Below are positions 9,387 to 17,918 of a stretch of 64,000 nt of DNA, piece after piece. The translations under genes were made by a program, and so were the position numbers. Location of the stretch: contig NZ_AQYH01000005.1 of the NCBI RefSeq assembly GCF_000380505.1, positions 62,001 through 126,000 of the forward strand. Reading direction: 5' to 3'. This DNA is from Kaistia granuli DSM 23481 (GTDB lineage Bacteria; Pseudomonadota; Alphaproteobacteria; Rhizobiales; Kaistiaceae). The notes under the pieces are model-generated. The model was given only the letters and a program-made list of their open reading frames with translations, had not been told where the DNA came from and did no database searches. The first letter of the stretch is position 1, and every line of letters begins with the position of its first letter.

Positions 9387-11408
9387 ATGTCCGAAAACCT
9401 GCTGCGCTTCGAGACCAGCCCCTATCTGCTCCAGCACCGGGACAATCCCGTGCACTGGCGCGGATGGAACGCCGCCGCGCTCCAGGAGGCCAGAGATCTC
9501 GACCGGCCGATCCTGCTCTCGATCGGCTATGCGGCCTGCCACTGGTGCCACGTCATGGCGCATGAATCGTTCGAAGACGAGGAGACGGCAGCGGTGATGA
9601 ACCGTCTCTTCGTCAACATCAAGGTCGATCGCGAGGAGCGGCCCGACATCGACCAGATCTACATGGCGGCGCTGCACGCGATTGGCGACCAGGGCGGCTG
9701 GCCGCTCACCATGTTCCTGACGCCGGAAGGCAAGCCGATCTGGGGCGGCACCTACTTCCCGAAGACCACCCGCTACGGCCGCCCCGGCTTCGTCGACGTC
9801 CTGACCCAGATCGACGGCTTTTATCGCGGCGATCGCGTGGAGATCCTCGCCCAGGCCGATCGCATCGCGGCCCATATCCAGCCTCGCCCCGGTGAGGGGG
9901 GCCCGGCCCTCGGACCGGATCTGCTCGATCAGGCGGCGCGCTCGATCCTCTCGATCATGGACCTCGACCGCGGCGGCACGCGCGGCGCGCCGAAATTTCC
10001 CAATACGACGGTGATCGACTATCTCTCCCGCAGTGCCTTTCGCACCGGCGATCGCGACTATGCCCGCGCCACAGAGGCGACGCTGACGGGGATTTCGAAT
10101 GGCGGCATCTTCGATCATGTCGGCGGCGGCTTTGCCCGCTACTCGACCGACGCCGACTGGCTAGTGCCGCATTTCGAAAAGATGCTCTCCGACAACGGCC
10201 TGCTGATCGAGCAATTGGCGCTGGCATCGGTGCGAAGCCCGCACGGAGCGATGTATCGGAGCCGAATCGACCGGACCGTCGATTGGCTGGCGCGCGAGAT
10301 GCAGCTTGGGGGCGGCGCCTTCTCCACCAGCCTCGACGCCGATTCCGAAGGGCATGAGGGTCGCTTCTACGTCTGGACCCGGGCCGAGCTCGACACCCTG
10401 CTCGGGGAAGAGGACGCGGCCTTCATCGCCGGGATCTTCGACATCACCCCGGCCGGCAACTGGGAAGGCGTTTCGATCCCGAATCGACTGCGGAGCCCGG
10501 CTGCCCTGCCCGCGCCCGACCAGGCCCGTGCCGATGCCCTGCTGGATCGGATGCTGGCCTATCGCGCGAAGCGCGAAAGGCCGGGGCTCGACGACAAGAT
10601 CCTCGTCGACTGGAACGGTTACGCCATCGCCGGCCTCGCCACCGCCGGCATGCTGCTGGGCCGACCCGACTGGATCGAAATGGCCGAACGCGCCTTTCGT
10701 TTCATAACCGAATCGGTCTCGCGCGACGGCCGGCTCGGCCATGCGCTGCGCCAGGGCAAGACGGTCCATCCAGGCTTCTCGTCCGATCTCGCCGCGATGG
10801 CGAAGGCAGCGCTCGCGCTGAACCAGGCGACGCAGGACACCGCTTACCTTGACGCGGCGGCGCGTTTCCTCACCGCGCTGGAGACCCATCACAGCGACGG
10901 CCGGGGTGGATATCATTTCACCGCCGACGACGCCGAGCCGCTGATCGTGCGGAAATCCGATCGCGTCGACGACGCCTCGCCCAATCCGCATGCGCTCGCC
11001 GTCGACGGCCTGGTCCGGCTCTGGGCGCTGACCGGCGACGATGCCTATCGTGATCGCGCTGACGCGATGCTCGAGGCTGCCTCCGCCGCCATCGCCGCCA
11101 ATGTCTTCGGAACGGCCAGCCTCCTCAGCGCGCTCGATCTTCGCCTGGGCATCCAAACCGTCGTGATCATGACCACGGCCGACGACGACGGCGCCCTACT
11201 GCGGGATGCCGTGCGCGCGACCTGGACCGCGTCGATCGTGCTCGATGTCCGATCCGGGGACGAGCCCTTGCCGGCTGGTCATCCGGCCCATGGTAAGACC
11301 GCGATCGAAGGCAAGGCGACTGCCTATGTCTGCCGCGAGGGCGCCTGTTCCCTGCCCTTGACCGACGCCGAGGCGCTGAGAACCCGGCTCGAAGCCGCGC
11401 ACGGTTAA
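9387..11408 (+). CDS. YyaL/SSP411-type protein: thioredoxin-like domain plus glycosidase-like helical domain
   Basis: The 673-residue protein belongs to the widespread DUF255/spermatogenesis-associated protein 20 family, whose biochemical role is not settled. The N-terminal thioredoxin-like domain is recognised by NLLRFETSPYLLQHRDNPVHW and the redox motif CHWC with cysteines at residues 51 and 54. The rest resembles an alpha/alpha six-hairpin glycosidase fold, with repeats such as GGIFDHVGGGFARYSTD, WLVPHFEKML and DDKILVDWNGYAI. There is no signal peptide, so it should be cytosolic. It is the only plus-strand gene in the mnmE-rho stretch and ends at a strong terminator shared with rho. Confidence 0.9.
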   Translation: MSENLLRFETSPYLLQHRDNPVHWRGWNAAALQEARDLDRPILLSIGYAACHWCHVMAHESFEDEETAAVMNRLFVNIKVDREERPDIDQIYMAALHAIGDQGGWPLTMFLTPEGKPIWGGTYFPKTTRYGRPGFVDVLTQIDGFYRGDRVEILAQADRIAAHIQPRPGEGGPALGPDLLDQAARSILSIMDLDRGGTRGAPKFPNTTVIDYLSRSAFRTGDRDYARATEATLTGISNGGIFDHVGGGFARYSTDADWLVPHFEKMLSDNGLLIEQLALASVRSPHGAMYRSRIDRTVDWLAREMQLGGGAFSTSLDADSEGHEGRFYVWTRAELDTLLGEEDAAFIAGIFDITPAGNWEGVSIPNRLRSPAALPAPDQARADALLDRMLAYRAKRERPGLDDKILVDWNGYAIAGLATAGMLLGRPDWIEMAERAFRFITESVSRDGRLGHALRQGKTVHPGFSSDLAAMAKAALALNQATQDTAYLDAAARFLTALETHHSDGRGGYHFTADDAEPLIVRKSDRVDDASPNPHALAVDGLVRLWALTGDDAYRDRADAMLEAASAAIAANVFGTASLLSALDLRLGIQTVVIMTTADDDGALLRDAVRATWTASIVLDVRSGDEPLPAGHPAHGKTAIEGKATAYVCREGACSLPLTDAEALRTRLEAAHG

Positions 11409-11453
11409 CGGAAGGCTAACAAACCGGACGGCAGAGGTTAACAGCGGAAACGA

Positions 11454-11482
11454 AAAATGGCCGGGACAAGCCCGGCCATTTT
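11454..11482. terminator. Bidirectional intrinsic terminator between yyaL-like gene and rho
   Basis: A perfect 12-bp stem (AAAATGGCCGGG at 11454-11465 pairing with CCCGGCCATTTT at 11471-11482) closes a 5-base loop. A-tract and T-tract sides let it terminate transcription both ways between the convergent yyaL-like and rho genes. Confidence 0.88.
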
Positions 11483-11521
11483 CATGTCACAACCAAACGC
11501 CATGGCGTCCGAAAATCGGGA

Positions 11522-12787
11522 TCAGGTGTTCATCTGGTCGAAGAAATCGGAGTTGTGTTTCGTCTGCTTGAGCTTGTCGAGCAGGAACTCGATCGCATCG
11601 ACGGTGCCCATCGGCATGAGGATGCGGCGCAGCACGTACATCTTCTTGAGCACATCCGGCGGTACCAGCAGCTCTTCCTTCCGAGTACCCGAACGGGTGA
11701 TGTCGATCGCCGGGAAGGTCCGCTTGTCGGCCACCTTGCGGTCCAGGATGATTTCCGAGTTACCGGTGCCCTTGAACTCTTCGAAGATGACTTCGTCCAT
11801 GCGGCTGCCGGTATCGATCAGCGCAGTCGCGATGATCGTCAGCGAACCGCCTTCCTCGATGTTGCGCGCCGCGCCGAAGAAGCGCTTCGGCCGCTGCAGT
11901 GCGTTGGCGTCCACACCGCCGGTCAGAACCTTGCCGGAAGACGGCACGACCGTGTTGTAGGCGCGGCCGAGGCGGGTGATCGAATCGAGCAGGATGACGA
12001 CGTCGCGGCCATGCTCCACCAGGCGCTTCGCCTTCTCGATCACCATCTCGGCGACGGCGACGTGGCGGGTAGCCGGCTCGTCGAAGGTCGAGGAGATCAC
12101 CTCGCCCTTCACCGAGCGCTGCATGTCGGTGACTTCTTCCGGGCGCTCGTCGATCAGCAGGACGATCAGGTAGCACTCGGGATGATTCTCGGCGATCGAG
12201 TGGGCGATGTTCTGCAGGAACACCGTCTTACCGGTGCGCGGCGGCGCTGTGACGAGCGCGCGCTGGCCTTTGCCGAGCGGCGCGACCAGATCGATGATCC
12301 GGGGCGTCATGTCCTTGCCGTGCTGAACCTCGAGCTCCATCTTGAAGCGCTCGTTGGGATAGAGCGGCGTCAGATTGTCGAAGTGGACCTTGTGGCGCGC
12401 CTTGTCCGGGTCCTCGAAATTGATGGTCGAGACCTTGAGCAGGGCGAAATAGCGCTCTCCATCCTTCGGACTGCGGATATAGCCCTCGACCGTATCGCCG
12501 GTCCGCAGCGAAAACCGCCGGATCTGCGAGGGAGAGACATAGATATCGTCGGGTCCGGCGAGATAGTTGGCGTCGGGTGAACGCAGGAAGCCGAAGCCGT
12601 CCTGCAGCACTTCGACGACGCCCTGACCAACGATTTCGACATCGTTGTCTGCCAGCTGCTTCAGGATCGCGAACATCAGTTCCTGCTTGCGCAGCGTGCT
12701 CGCATTCTCGACCTCAAGTTCCTCGGCGAAGGCCAGCAGCTCCGTCGGGGATTTGGACTTGAGGTCCTGCAGTTTCATTTCACGCAT
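11522..12787 (-). CDS. rho: Transcription termination factor Rho
   Basis: Hexameric RNA-dependent ATPase helicase that ends transcription and silences unneeded RNA. The 421 residues begin with the Rho N-terminal helical segment [20 protein letters not shown]. The cold-shock-type RNA-binding fold ([22 protein letters not shown]) and the RecA-like motor with Walker [15 protein letters not shown] and [11 protein letters not shown] follow. An in-frame upstream Met (MREMKLQD) is the annotated start; MKLQD two codons in is an alternative. A 220-bp leader separates it from hemJ, giving room for the autoregulation known for rho genes. Confidence 0.97.
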   Translation of the reverse strand: MREMKLQDLKSKSPTELLAFAEELEVENASTLRKQELMFAILKQLADNDVEIVGQGVVEVLQDGFGFLRSPDANYLAGPDDIYVSPSQIRRFSLRTGDTVEGYIRSPKDGERYFALLKVSTINFEDPDKARHKVHFDNLTPLYPNERFKMELEVQHGKDMTPRIIDLVAPLGKGQRALVTAPPRTGKTVFLQNIAHSIAENHPECYLIVLLIDERPEEVTDMQRSVKGEVISSTFDEPATRHVAVAEMVIEKAKRLVEHGRDVVILLDSITRLGRAYNTVVPSSGKVLTGGVDANALQRPKRFFGAARNIEEGGSLTIIATALIDTGSRMDEVIFEEFKGTGNSEIILDRKVADKRTFPAIDITRSGTRKEELLVPPDVLKKMYVLRRILMPMGTVDAIEFLLDKLKQTKHNSDFFDQMNT

Positions 12788-13007
12788 GGGTTTTGTGAAT
12801 CTCGTTTGGATTCAAGAAAGGATGAATTCGAAGGGCATAAAGGGGATTGCGCAGAACTTCAGCCTGGCGGGGACTATGCCCGCCGGCGCGATGCTTCGGT
12901 CGTCCCTGGCAGGTCAACCGGCATCTGTCTGCTTCGACAAGATGGCGCACCATAATCGCTCGCCGGTTCCACGGCAAGCGGCAGAAACGTCGCAAAATCG
13001 CAGAAAT

Positions 13008-13436
13008 TCAGAACGGTTTGACGACAACCAAAATCACGATCAGCACCATCAGGACCGTCGGGATCTCGTTGGCAAGGCGAAAAGCCCGCTCCGAACGCGC
13101 GTTTTTGTCGGCGGCGAAGGCCTTGCGGCACGACGCCAGCCACATATGGAAAACCGACATGGCGATGACAAGCACGAATTTCGCCATGAACCAGGGCTGC
13201 TGTTCCCAGCCGCCGAGCCGAACGATCGCCAACCCGGTGATCCAGGTCAGGATCATCGCCGGATTCATGATCATTCGCAGCAGCTTATTCTCCATCACCT
13301 TGAAGGTCTCTGACTTGTCCGAGCCGGCAGCTGCGCCGGTGTGATAGACGAAAAGCCGAGGCAGATAGAAGATCCCCGCCATCCACGCGATCACCGCGAT
13401 GACGTGCAGAGCCTTGATCCAGTCGTAATAGGCCAT
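13008..13436 (-). CDS. hemJ: Protoporphyrinogen IX oxidase HemJ
   Basis: Membrane enzyme that oxidises protoporphyrinogen IX to protoporphyrin IX, the penultimate step of haem synthesis, in bacteria lacking HemG/HemY. The 142-residue protein has four hydrophobic helices. WIKALHVIAVIAWMAGIFYL carries the conserved His of the first helix, and the family segment PRLFVYH follows it. The last helix is IPTVLMVLIVILVVV. It follows hemE by 14 bp in the same direction, so two haem steps are encoded side by side and probably co-transcribed. Confidence 0.95.
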   Translation of the reverse strand: MAYYDWIKALHVIAVIAWMAGIFYLPRLFVYHTGAAAGSDKSETFKVMENKLLRMIMNPAMILTWITGLAIVRLGGWEQQPWFMAKFVLVIAMSVFHMWLASCRKAFAADKNARSERAFRLANEIPTVLMVLIVILVVVKPF

Positions 13437-13450
13437 CGTTTTCCCCTGCC

Positions 13451-14563
13451 CTAGCCGCGGATCCGGGCGATCAACTGCTCGACATGCGCGATCGGCGTCT
13501 GCGGCACGATCCCGTGTCCGAGGTTAAAAATCAGCCTTGCCCCGCGCATGGACTCGAGGATTTCATCAATCGCCGTGTCGAGTTCGGCGCCGCCGGCCAC
13601 CAGAACCATCGGGTCGAGATTGCCCTGGATCGCCACGCGACCGGCGATTTCGTCGCGAACGGTCTTGAGCGGCACGGTCCAGTCGACGCCGACGGCGTTG
13701 ACGCCTGTCGTCTCGACAAACGAGAGCAGCCCGCGATCCGCGCCCTTCGGGAAGCCGATGAACCGGGCATCCGGGATTTCGGCGCGAACGCCGGCAATGA
13801 TCCGGGCGATCGGCCCGGCCGACCACCGTTCGAACGCCTTCGGCGACAAAACGCGCGACCAGCTGTCGAAAATCTGCACGGCATCGGCACCGGCGCGCAA
13901 TTGCGCGATCAGATAGATGATCGAAGCCCGGACCAGAACGTCGATCAGGCGATCGAGCGCCTCGGGATCGCGCGCCGCCATCAGACGGGAGGGCGCCTGA
14001 TCCGGAGTCCCCTTGCCGGCGATCATGTAGGTCGCAACGGTCCAGGGAGCCCCGCAAAAGCCGATCAAGGCCTTGTCCGGCGCCAGCTCGCGGCGGACTG
14101 CCGCCACCGTCTCCAGCACGGGCGCCAGCCTGTCGAGGACGGCATCGATCGAGAGCTGGGCAATTTCGGCCGGATCGATCGGATCGAGACGAGGTCCCTC
14201 GCCTTCGACGAAGCGGACATCGCGGCCGAGCGCATGCGGAATGACGAGAATATCGGAAAACAGGATGGCGGCATCGAAGCCGAAGCGGCGGATCGGCTGC
14301 AGCGTCACTTCCGTGGCCAGCTCGGGCGTGTAGCAGAGATCGAGGAAGGATCCAGCCTGGGTCCTGAGCGCCCGATATTCGGGAAGATAACGCCCTGCCT
14401 GGCGCATCAGCCAGATTGGCGGCTCGGCGAGAACCTCGCCATCGAGGACGCGCAGCAAGCGCGCTTTCGTCTTCAAAGCCGTCGGAACGTTCTGCACCAC
14501 CACCACCAAAGAAAGAGATCTATCTGTAGTTTCTTCTTCTTCTTGACGGTGGATTACCGTCAT
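13451..14563 (-). CDS. hemE: Uroporphyrinogen decarboxylase
   Basis: Decarboxylates the four acetate side chains of uroporphyrinogen III to coproporphyrinogen III. The family signature [17 protein letters not shown] and the later [14 protein letters not shown] segment are present. The ATG at 14563 gives 370 residues, about 20 more than usual. The extra N-terminus is low-complexity (four Glu and four Val in runs). A start at one of four consecutive GTG codons at 14495-14506, giving about 348 residues, would fit the family better. No clear ribosome-binding site decides between them. Its 5' end borders the predicted replication origin, as in Caulobacter. Confidence 0.94.
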   Translation of the reverse strand: MTVIHRQEEEETTDRSLSLVVVVQNVPTALKTKARLLRVLDGEVLAEPPIWLMRQAGRYLPEYRALRTQAGSFLDLCYTPELATEVTLQPIRRFGFDAAILFSDILVIPHALGRDVRFVEGEGPRLDPIDPAEIAQLSIDAVLDRLAPVLETVAAVRRELAPDKALIGFCGAPWTVATYMIAGKGTPDQAPSRLMAARDPEALDRLIDVLVRASIIYLIAQLRAGADAVQIFDSWSRVLSPKAFERWSAGPIARIIAGVRAEIPDARFIGFPKGADRGLLSFVETTGVNAVGVDWTVPLKTVRDEIAGRVAIQGNLDPMVLVAGGAELDTAIDEILESMRGARLIFNLGHGIVPQTPIAHVEQLIARIRG

Positions 14564-14569
14564 TCAGCG

Positions 14570-14578
14570 CTATCCACA
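14570..14578 (+). promoter_or_regulatory. DnaA-box-like 9-mer, left edge of origin
   Basis: CTATCCACA matches the DnaA consensus TTATCCACA at 8 of 9 positions. It lies 7 bases upstream of the hemE ATG, so DnaA bound here could also affect hemE expression. Confidence 0.6.
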
Positions 14579-14726
14579 ATGCGACCGAGACGCCGCCGGA
14601 TAACTCGCCCGATTCATCCCGCGGTTGAGGATGGCTGGGGAAAATCGCTGTTTGTTTCGTTCTATCTATTTGTTTCAGCTTGCATTTTACCGGGTACTTC
14701 CAATTCGAACGATCCGGATCTGGCTG

Positions 14727-14741
14727 TTAATATCCCGTTAA
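14727..14741. promoter_or_regulatory. CtrA-type binding site 1
   Basis: TTAA, seven bases (TATCCCG), TTAA: a perfect match to the full CtrA recognition sequence TTAA-N7-TTAA. It lies in the centre of the predicted origin, 8 bases before a second perfect site. Confidence 0.75.
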
Positions 14742-14749
14742 GGTGTTGG

Positions 14750-14764
14750 TTAATAAATCGTTAA
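14750..14764. promoter_or_regulatory. CtrA-type binding site 2
   Basis: TTAA, seven bases (TAAATCG), TTAA: a second perfect CtrA-type site. The centres of the two sites are 23 bp apart, about two helical turns, which would put bound CtrA dimers on the same face of DNA. Confidence 0.75.
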
Positions 14765-14794
14765 TTCCCGTTGCTCTCGACAGGCCCGGATTCA

Positions 14795-14844
14795 TTGTCC
14801 CCAGGACCAGCCGCTGTTGATCATTTTTGGCTGATCGGGGACAA
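14795..14844. repeat. Interrupted inverted repeat in the origin region
   Basis: TTGTCCCC (14795-14802) pairs with GGGGACAA (14837-14844), and CAGCC (14808-14812) with GGCTG (14829-14833), with small unequal bulges between. The loop contains the palindrome TGATCA followed by a T-run. It sits between the CtrA sites and the ppsR start. It could be part of the origin, a leader-RNA hairpin for ppsR, or a regulator site. Confidence 0.5.
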
Positions 14845-14883
14845 GTCGGTCAACGGACGCCGCGAGGCCGACTTATCCCGTCC

Positions 14884-14892
14884 GTATCCACA
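14884..14892 (+). promoter_or_regulatory. DnaA-box-like 9-mer, right edge of origin
   Basis: GTATCCACA matches TTATCCACA at 8 of 9 positions. It lies 17 bases before the ppsR start codon, in the same orientation as the left-edge box. Confidence 0.6.
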
Positions 14893-14909
14893 GCCCTGGG
14901 GATGACAGT

Positions 14910-15773
14910 GTGAAGAACGAGCTCCGGCACCTGCATTTGCATCTGATTTCGGATGCGACGGGCGAGACGTTGCTGACGGTCGGCAGGGCCGCTTCGGCGC
15001 AGTATCCCGGCGTTTCGGTGATCGAACACATGCATTCCATGGTGCGTGCGCCGAAGCAGATCGACCACCTGCTCGTCGAGATCGAGCAGGAACCGGGCAT
15101 CGTTCTCTACACGCTGGTCGACCGGGTGATGGCGGCGATGCTCGAACAGGGTTGCCGGAACATCGGCGTGCCCTGTTTCTCGGTGCTCGATCCGGTGCTG
15201 CAAGTATTCCAGTCCTACCTCGGCGCCTCGAGCCAGGGCCGGGTCGGCGCGCAGCATTCGCTGGACGGCGACTATTTCCGCCGCATCGAGGCCCTCACCT
15301 TCACGATGATGCATGATGATGGCCAGCTGCCGGAGGATCTCGACCTGGCCGAGATCGTCATCATTGGTGTCAGCCGGACATCGAAGACGCCAACCAGCAT
15401 CTATCTGGCCAATCGCGGTGTTCGCACCGCCAATATCCCGATCGTGCCGGGGATCGGCCTGCCACTCGAACTTGAGGCGGTGACCAAGCCGTTGATCGTC
15501 GCCCTCGTCGCAACGCCGGACCGCATCGTACAGATGCGCGAGAACCGGGTGTTGTCGAACGCAACATTCGGCGAGGACGATCCCTATGTCGACCGCGCCG
15601 CCGTCGCCAACGAGATCGCGGCGACGCGCAAGATCTGTGCGCGCAAGGGTTGGCCCGTGATCGACGTGACGCGCCGTTCGATCGAGGAAACCGCCGCCGC
15701 CATCCTGGCGCTTCGCAACAAGCAGGCGGGAAGCGTCAAGGATGCTTCTTCCCGGGATGGTTTCCTCGCATGA
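14910..15773 (+). CDS. ppsR: Pyruvate, water dikinase regulatory protein (DUF299 kinase/pyrophosphorylase)
   Basis: ADP-dependent kinase and phosphate-dependent pyrophosphorylase of the DUF299 family. Characterised members switch PEP synthase or pyruvate phosphate dikinase off and on by threonine phosphorylation. The 287 residues begin [15 protein letters not shown] and carry the nucleotide-binding motif [18 protein letters not shown]. The start is GTG. This is the gene called RP001 in early descriptions of the Caulobacter and Rickettsia origins. Its stop overlaps the maf start by 4 bp, and it begins a maf-aroE-coaE-dnaQ unit. No PEP synthase gene is visible nearby, so the target is unknown. 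Confidence 0.93.
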   Translation: MKNELRHLHLHLISDATGETLLTVGRAASAQYPGVSVIEHMHSMVRAPKQIDHLLVEIEQEPGIVLYTLVDRVMAAMLEQGCRNIGVPCFSVLDPVLQVFQSYLGASSQGRVGAQHSLDGDYFRRIEALTFTMMHDDGQLPEDLDLAEIVIIGVSRTSKTPTSIYLANRGVRTANIPIVPGIGLPLELEAVTKPLIVALVATPDRIVQMRENRVLSNATFGEDDPYVDRAAVANEIAATRKICARKGWPVIDVTRRSIEETAAAILALRNKQAGSVKDASSRDGFLA

Positions 15774-16357
15774 CCCTGATCCTGGCATCCACCAGTTCGA
15801 CCCGCATCGCCCTCCTCCGCAATGCTGGCCTCACTTTCGAGGCACTGTCGCCCGGCGTCGACGAGCGCGCTCTGGAGGCGCCGCTGCTTTCCGCCGGCGC
15901 CACGCCGACCGAGATCGCCCTGGCGCTGGCGCGCGCCAAGGCTCTGGCAATCGCGGCGCCGGGCAGGCTGGTACTCGGCGGCGACCAGGTTTTGGATCTC
16001 GATGGCCAGCGCTTCGTCAAGCCGGCCGATCGCGCGGCGGCGGCTGCCCAGATCGCCGCGCTCGCCGGCCGGACCCATCGGCTGCGAACGGCGGTGGTAC
16101 TGGCGGAGGACAGCGAGATCGTCTGGGAACATGTCAGCACCGCCAGCCTGACGATGCGGCCGCTGACAGAGGCGGCGATCGAGCACTATCTGGACGAAGC
16201 CGGCGAGACGGCGCTGTGGTCCGTCGGCGCCTATCTGCTGGAAGGTGTCGGAATCCAGTTGTTCTCGGTGATCGAAGGCGACTATTTCAGCATTCTCGGA
16301 CTTCCCCTTCTGCCGCTTCTGGCCGAATTGCGCCGGCGCGGTGTTCTTCCGTCCTGA
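15770..16357 (+). CDS. maf: Maf-like nucleoside triphosphate pyrophosphatase
   Basis: House-cleaning NTP pyrophosphatase that removes modified or non-canonical nucleotides. The 195-residue protein starts with the family motif [18 protein letters not shown] and contains [18 protein letters not shown] with the metal-binding acidic residues. [11 protein letters not shown] lies near the end. The ATG overlaps the ppsR stop (ATGA), pointing to coupled translation. Whether it prefers dTTP/UTP or 7-methyl-GTP cannot be told from the sequence with confidence. Confidence 0.93.
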   Translation: MTLILASTSSTRIALLRNAGLTFEALSPGVDERALEAPLLSAGATPTEIALALARAKALAIAAPGRLVLGGDQVLDLDGQRFVKPADRAAAAAQIAALAGRTHRLRTAVVLAEDSEIVWEHVSTASLTMRPLTEAAIEHYLDEAGETALWSVGAYLLEGVGIQLFSVIEGDYFSILGLPLLPLLAELRRRGVLPS

Positions 16358-16366
16358 CGAGGCACC

Positions 16367-17245
16367 ATGACGAATTCCGCCGCGCCGAAGCCTGCCGTGC
16401 CGACCGCTTGCGTCATCGGCTGGCCGGTCAAGCATTCGAGATCGCCGATCATCCATCGCTACTGGCTGGCTGAGCTTGGCCTCGCCGGAGACTATGTTCG
16501 CCATCCCGTCGAGCCGGAGCAGGCGTCCGCTTTTTTTGCCGGTTTTGCCAGCGGGCCCTTCATCGGCTGCAACGTCACCGTCCCGCACAAGGAAGTGGCC
16601 TTCGGATCGGTCGATCATGCCGATGCCGTGGCAACAGCGCTCGGCGCCGTCAACACGATCTGGCTGGAGGACGGCAAGCTCTTCGGTTCCAACACCGATG
16701 CCGAAGGCTTCGTCGCCAATCTCGACCAGCGTGCGCCGGGCTTCGACGCCAATCCCGGCCCGGCGATCGTGCTTGGTGCCGGCGGCGCCGCGCGCGCCGT
16801 GATCTGGGCGCTGAAGGCGCGCGGTTTCGCGCCGATCCATGTCGTCAACCGTACGCGCGACCGTGCCGAGGCGATGGCCGATCGTTTCGGTTCCGTGGTT
16901 CGGCCAGCCGGCTGGGAGGATCTCCCTCGCCTGCTGCCGGAAGCAACCTTGCTGGTCAATACCACGTCGCTCGGGATGGAGGGCCAGCCGCCGCTCGTGA
17001 TCGATCTCGGCGCGGCGAAGGACACGCTTCTCGTTACCGATATCGTCTATGTTCCGCTGGAGACGCCGCTGCTCCGGGTCGCGCGCGATCGCGGCCTGCG
17101 GACGGTCGACGGTCTCGGCATGTTGCTGCATCAGGCGGTTCCGGGCTTCGAACGCTGGTTCGGCAAGCGGCCGGCGGTCACGTCGGAACTGCGGCGCCTG
17201 ATCCTGGCAGATATGGGTGTCGTGGAGGAGGGGAACGCGGCGTGA
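16367..17245 (+). CDS. aroE: Shikimate 5-dehydrogenase (NADP+)
   Basis: Reduces 3-dehydroshikimate to shikimate with NADPH in aromatic amino-acid synthesis. The 292-residue protein shows the substrate-binding GWPVKHSRSPIIHRYW near the N-terminus, then NVTVPHKE with the catalytic Lys. AVNTIW, SNTDAEGF and the cofactor fold GAGGAARAV follow, with NRTRDRA as the NADP-selective basic patch. It ends in a GTGA overlap with coaE. Short gaps to maf and coaE indicate one operon. Confidence 0.97.
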   Translation: MTNSAAPKPAVPTACVIGWPVKHSRSPIIHRYWLAELGLAGDYVRHPVEPEQASAFFAGFASGPFIGCNVTVPHKEVAFGSVDHADAVATALGAVNTIWLEDGKLFGSNTDAEGFVANLDQRAPGFDANPGPAIVLGAGGAARAVIWALKARGFAPIHVVNRTRDRAEAMADRFGSVVRPAGWEDLPRLLPEATLLVNTTSLGMEGQPPLVIDLGAAKDTLLVTDIVYVPLETPLLRVARDRGLRTVDGLGMLLHQAVPGFERWFGKRPAVTSELRRLILADMGVVEEGNAA

Positions 17246-17850
17246 TCGTCATCGGCGTCACCGGCTCGATCGGCATGGGCAAATCGACGACCGCCCGGGT
17301 GTTCGCCGCGCAGGGCGCCGTGCTGCACGACGCCGATGCCGTCGTCCATGCGCTCTATCGCGGGCCGGCCGTGCCGGCGGTCGGAGCGCGGTTTCCAGAT
17401 GCGATCTGTGACGGCATGGTCGATCGGACCCGCCTTGCCGCCATTCTGGCGGCTGAGCCGTCCGCCTTGCCGGAGCTGGAGGCGATCGTCCATCCGATGG
17501 TGCAGGCCGTCGAGGCGGAAAGCATGGCAGAGGCGCGCCGGCAGGGCCGGTCGATGTTCATCCTCGACGTGCCGCTATTGTTCGAGACGGGCGGCGAGAA
17601 GCGGGTCGATGTCGTCGTCGTCGTCAGCGCGCCGGCCGATATCCAGGCAGCGCGGGTGCTGGAGCGCCCGGGCATGACGCCGGAGCGGTTCGCCACCATC
17701 CTGGCCCGGCAGATGCCGGACGCCGAAAAGCGGCGGCGGGCGCATTTCGTCGTCGAGACGGGCGGCAGCAAGGAAGCGGCCGCGGCGACCGTCACCGATA
17801 TCGTGCGGGCGCTGGCGGCGACCGCCGCGGCGCGGTCGCATCGTGGCTGA
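17242..17850 (+). CDS. coaE: Dephospho-CoA kinase
   Basis: Catalyses the last step of coenzyme A synthesis, phosphorylating the 3'-hydroxyl of dephospho-CoA. The 202 residues start [20 protein letters not shown], with the P-loop at the very N-terminus, and contain HDADAVVHALYRG and LDVPLLFETGGEKRVD as in the family. The GTG start overlaps the aroE stop. The other CoA-pathway kinase, coaA, lies 12 kb away in the same window. Confidence 0.97.
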   Translation: MIVIGVTGSIGMGKSTTARVFAAQGAVLHDADAVVHALYRGPAVPAVGARFPDAICDGMVDRTRLAAILAAEPSALPELEAIVHPMVQAVEAESMAEARRQGRSMFILDVPLLFETGGEKRVDVVVVVSAPADIQAARVLERPGMTPERFATILARQMPDAEKRRRAHFVVETGGSKEAAAATVTDIVRALAATAAARSHRG

Positions 17851-17918
17851 TGCCGAAGCGGTTGCGTTGCCCCTCCGGCGGCGTCACCATCCCCTTAGCG
17901 TTGAAGCGGAGCAGAGCG

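Larger units (their letters stand above)
14564..14909. other. oriC: Predicted chromosomal replication origin (hemE-ppsR intergenic region)
   Basis: This 346-bp gene-free stretch lies between divergent hemE and the DUF299 gene, the junction that holds the origin in Caulobacter and other Alphaproteobacteria. DnaA-box-like 9-mers with 8 of 9 matches to TTATCCACA lie at 14570-14578 and 14884-14892, and weaker 7-of-9 ones at 14548-14556 and 14897-14905. Two perfect TTAA-N7-TTAA sites lie in the middle. The segment from about 14640 to 14770 is visibly AT-rich for this genome and could be the unwinding element. Coding strand bias switches here. The assignment is inferred from order and motifs, not shown by experiment. 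Confidence 0.82.

Noticed and set aside
11404-11420. TTAA-N7-CTAA, near-match to a CtrA site
   Set aside because: Only 7 of 8 fixed positions match, and it lies between the 3' ends of convergent genes where control of a promoter is unlikely; probably chance.
12780-12995. 71-codon frame upstream of rho as a real gene
   Set aside because: No similarity and no clear ribosome-binding site; kept only as a weak leader-peptide possibility.
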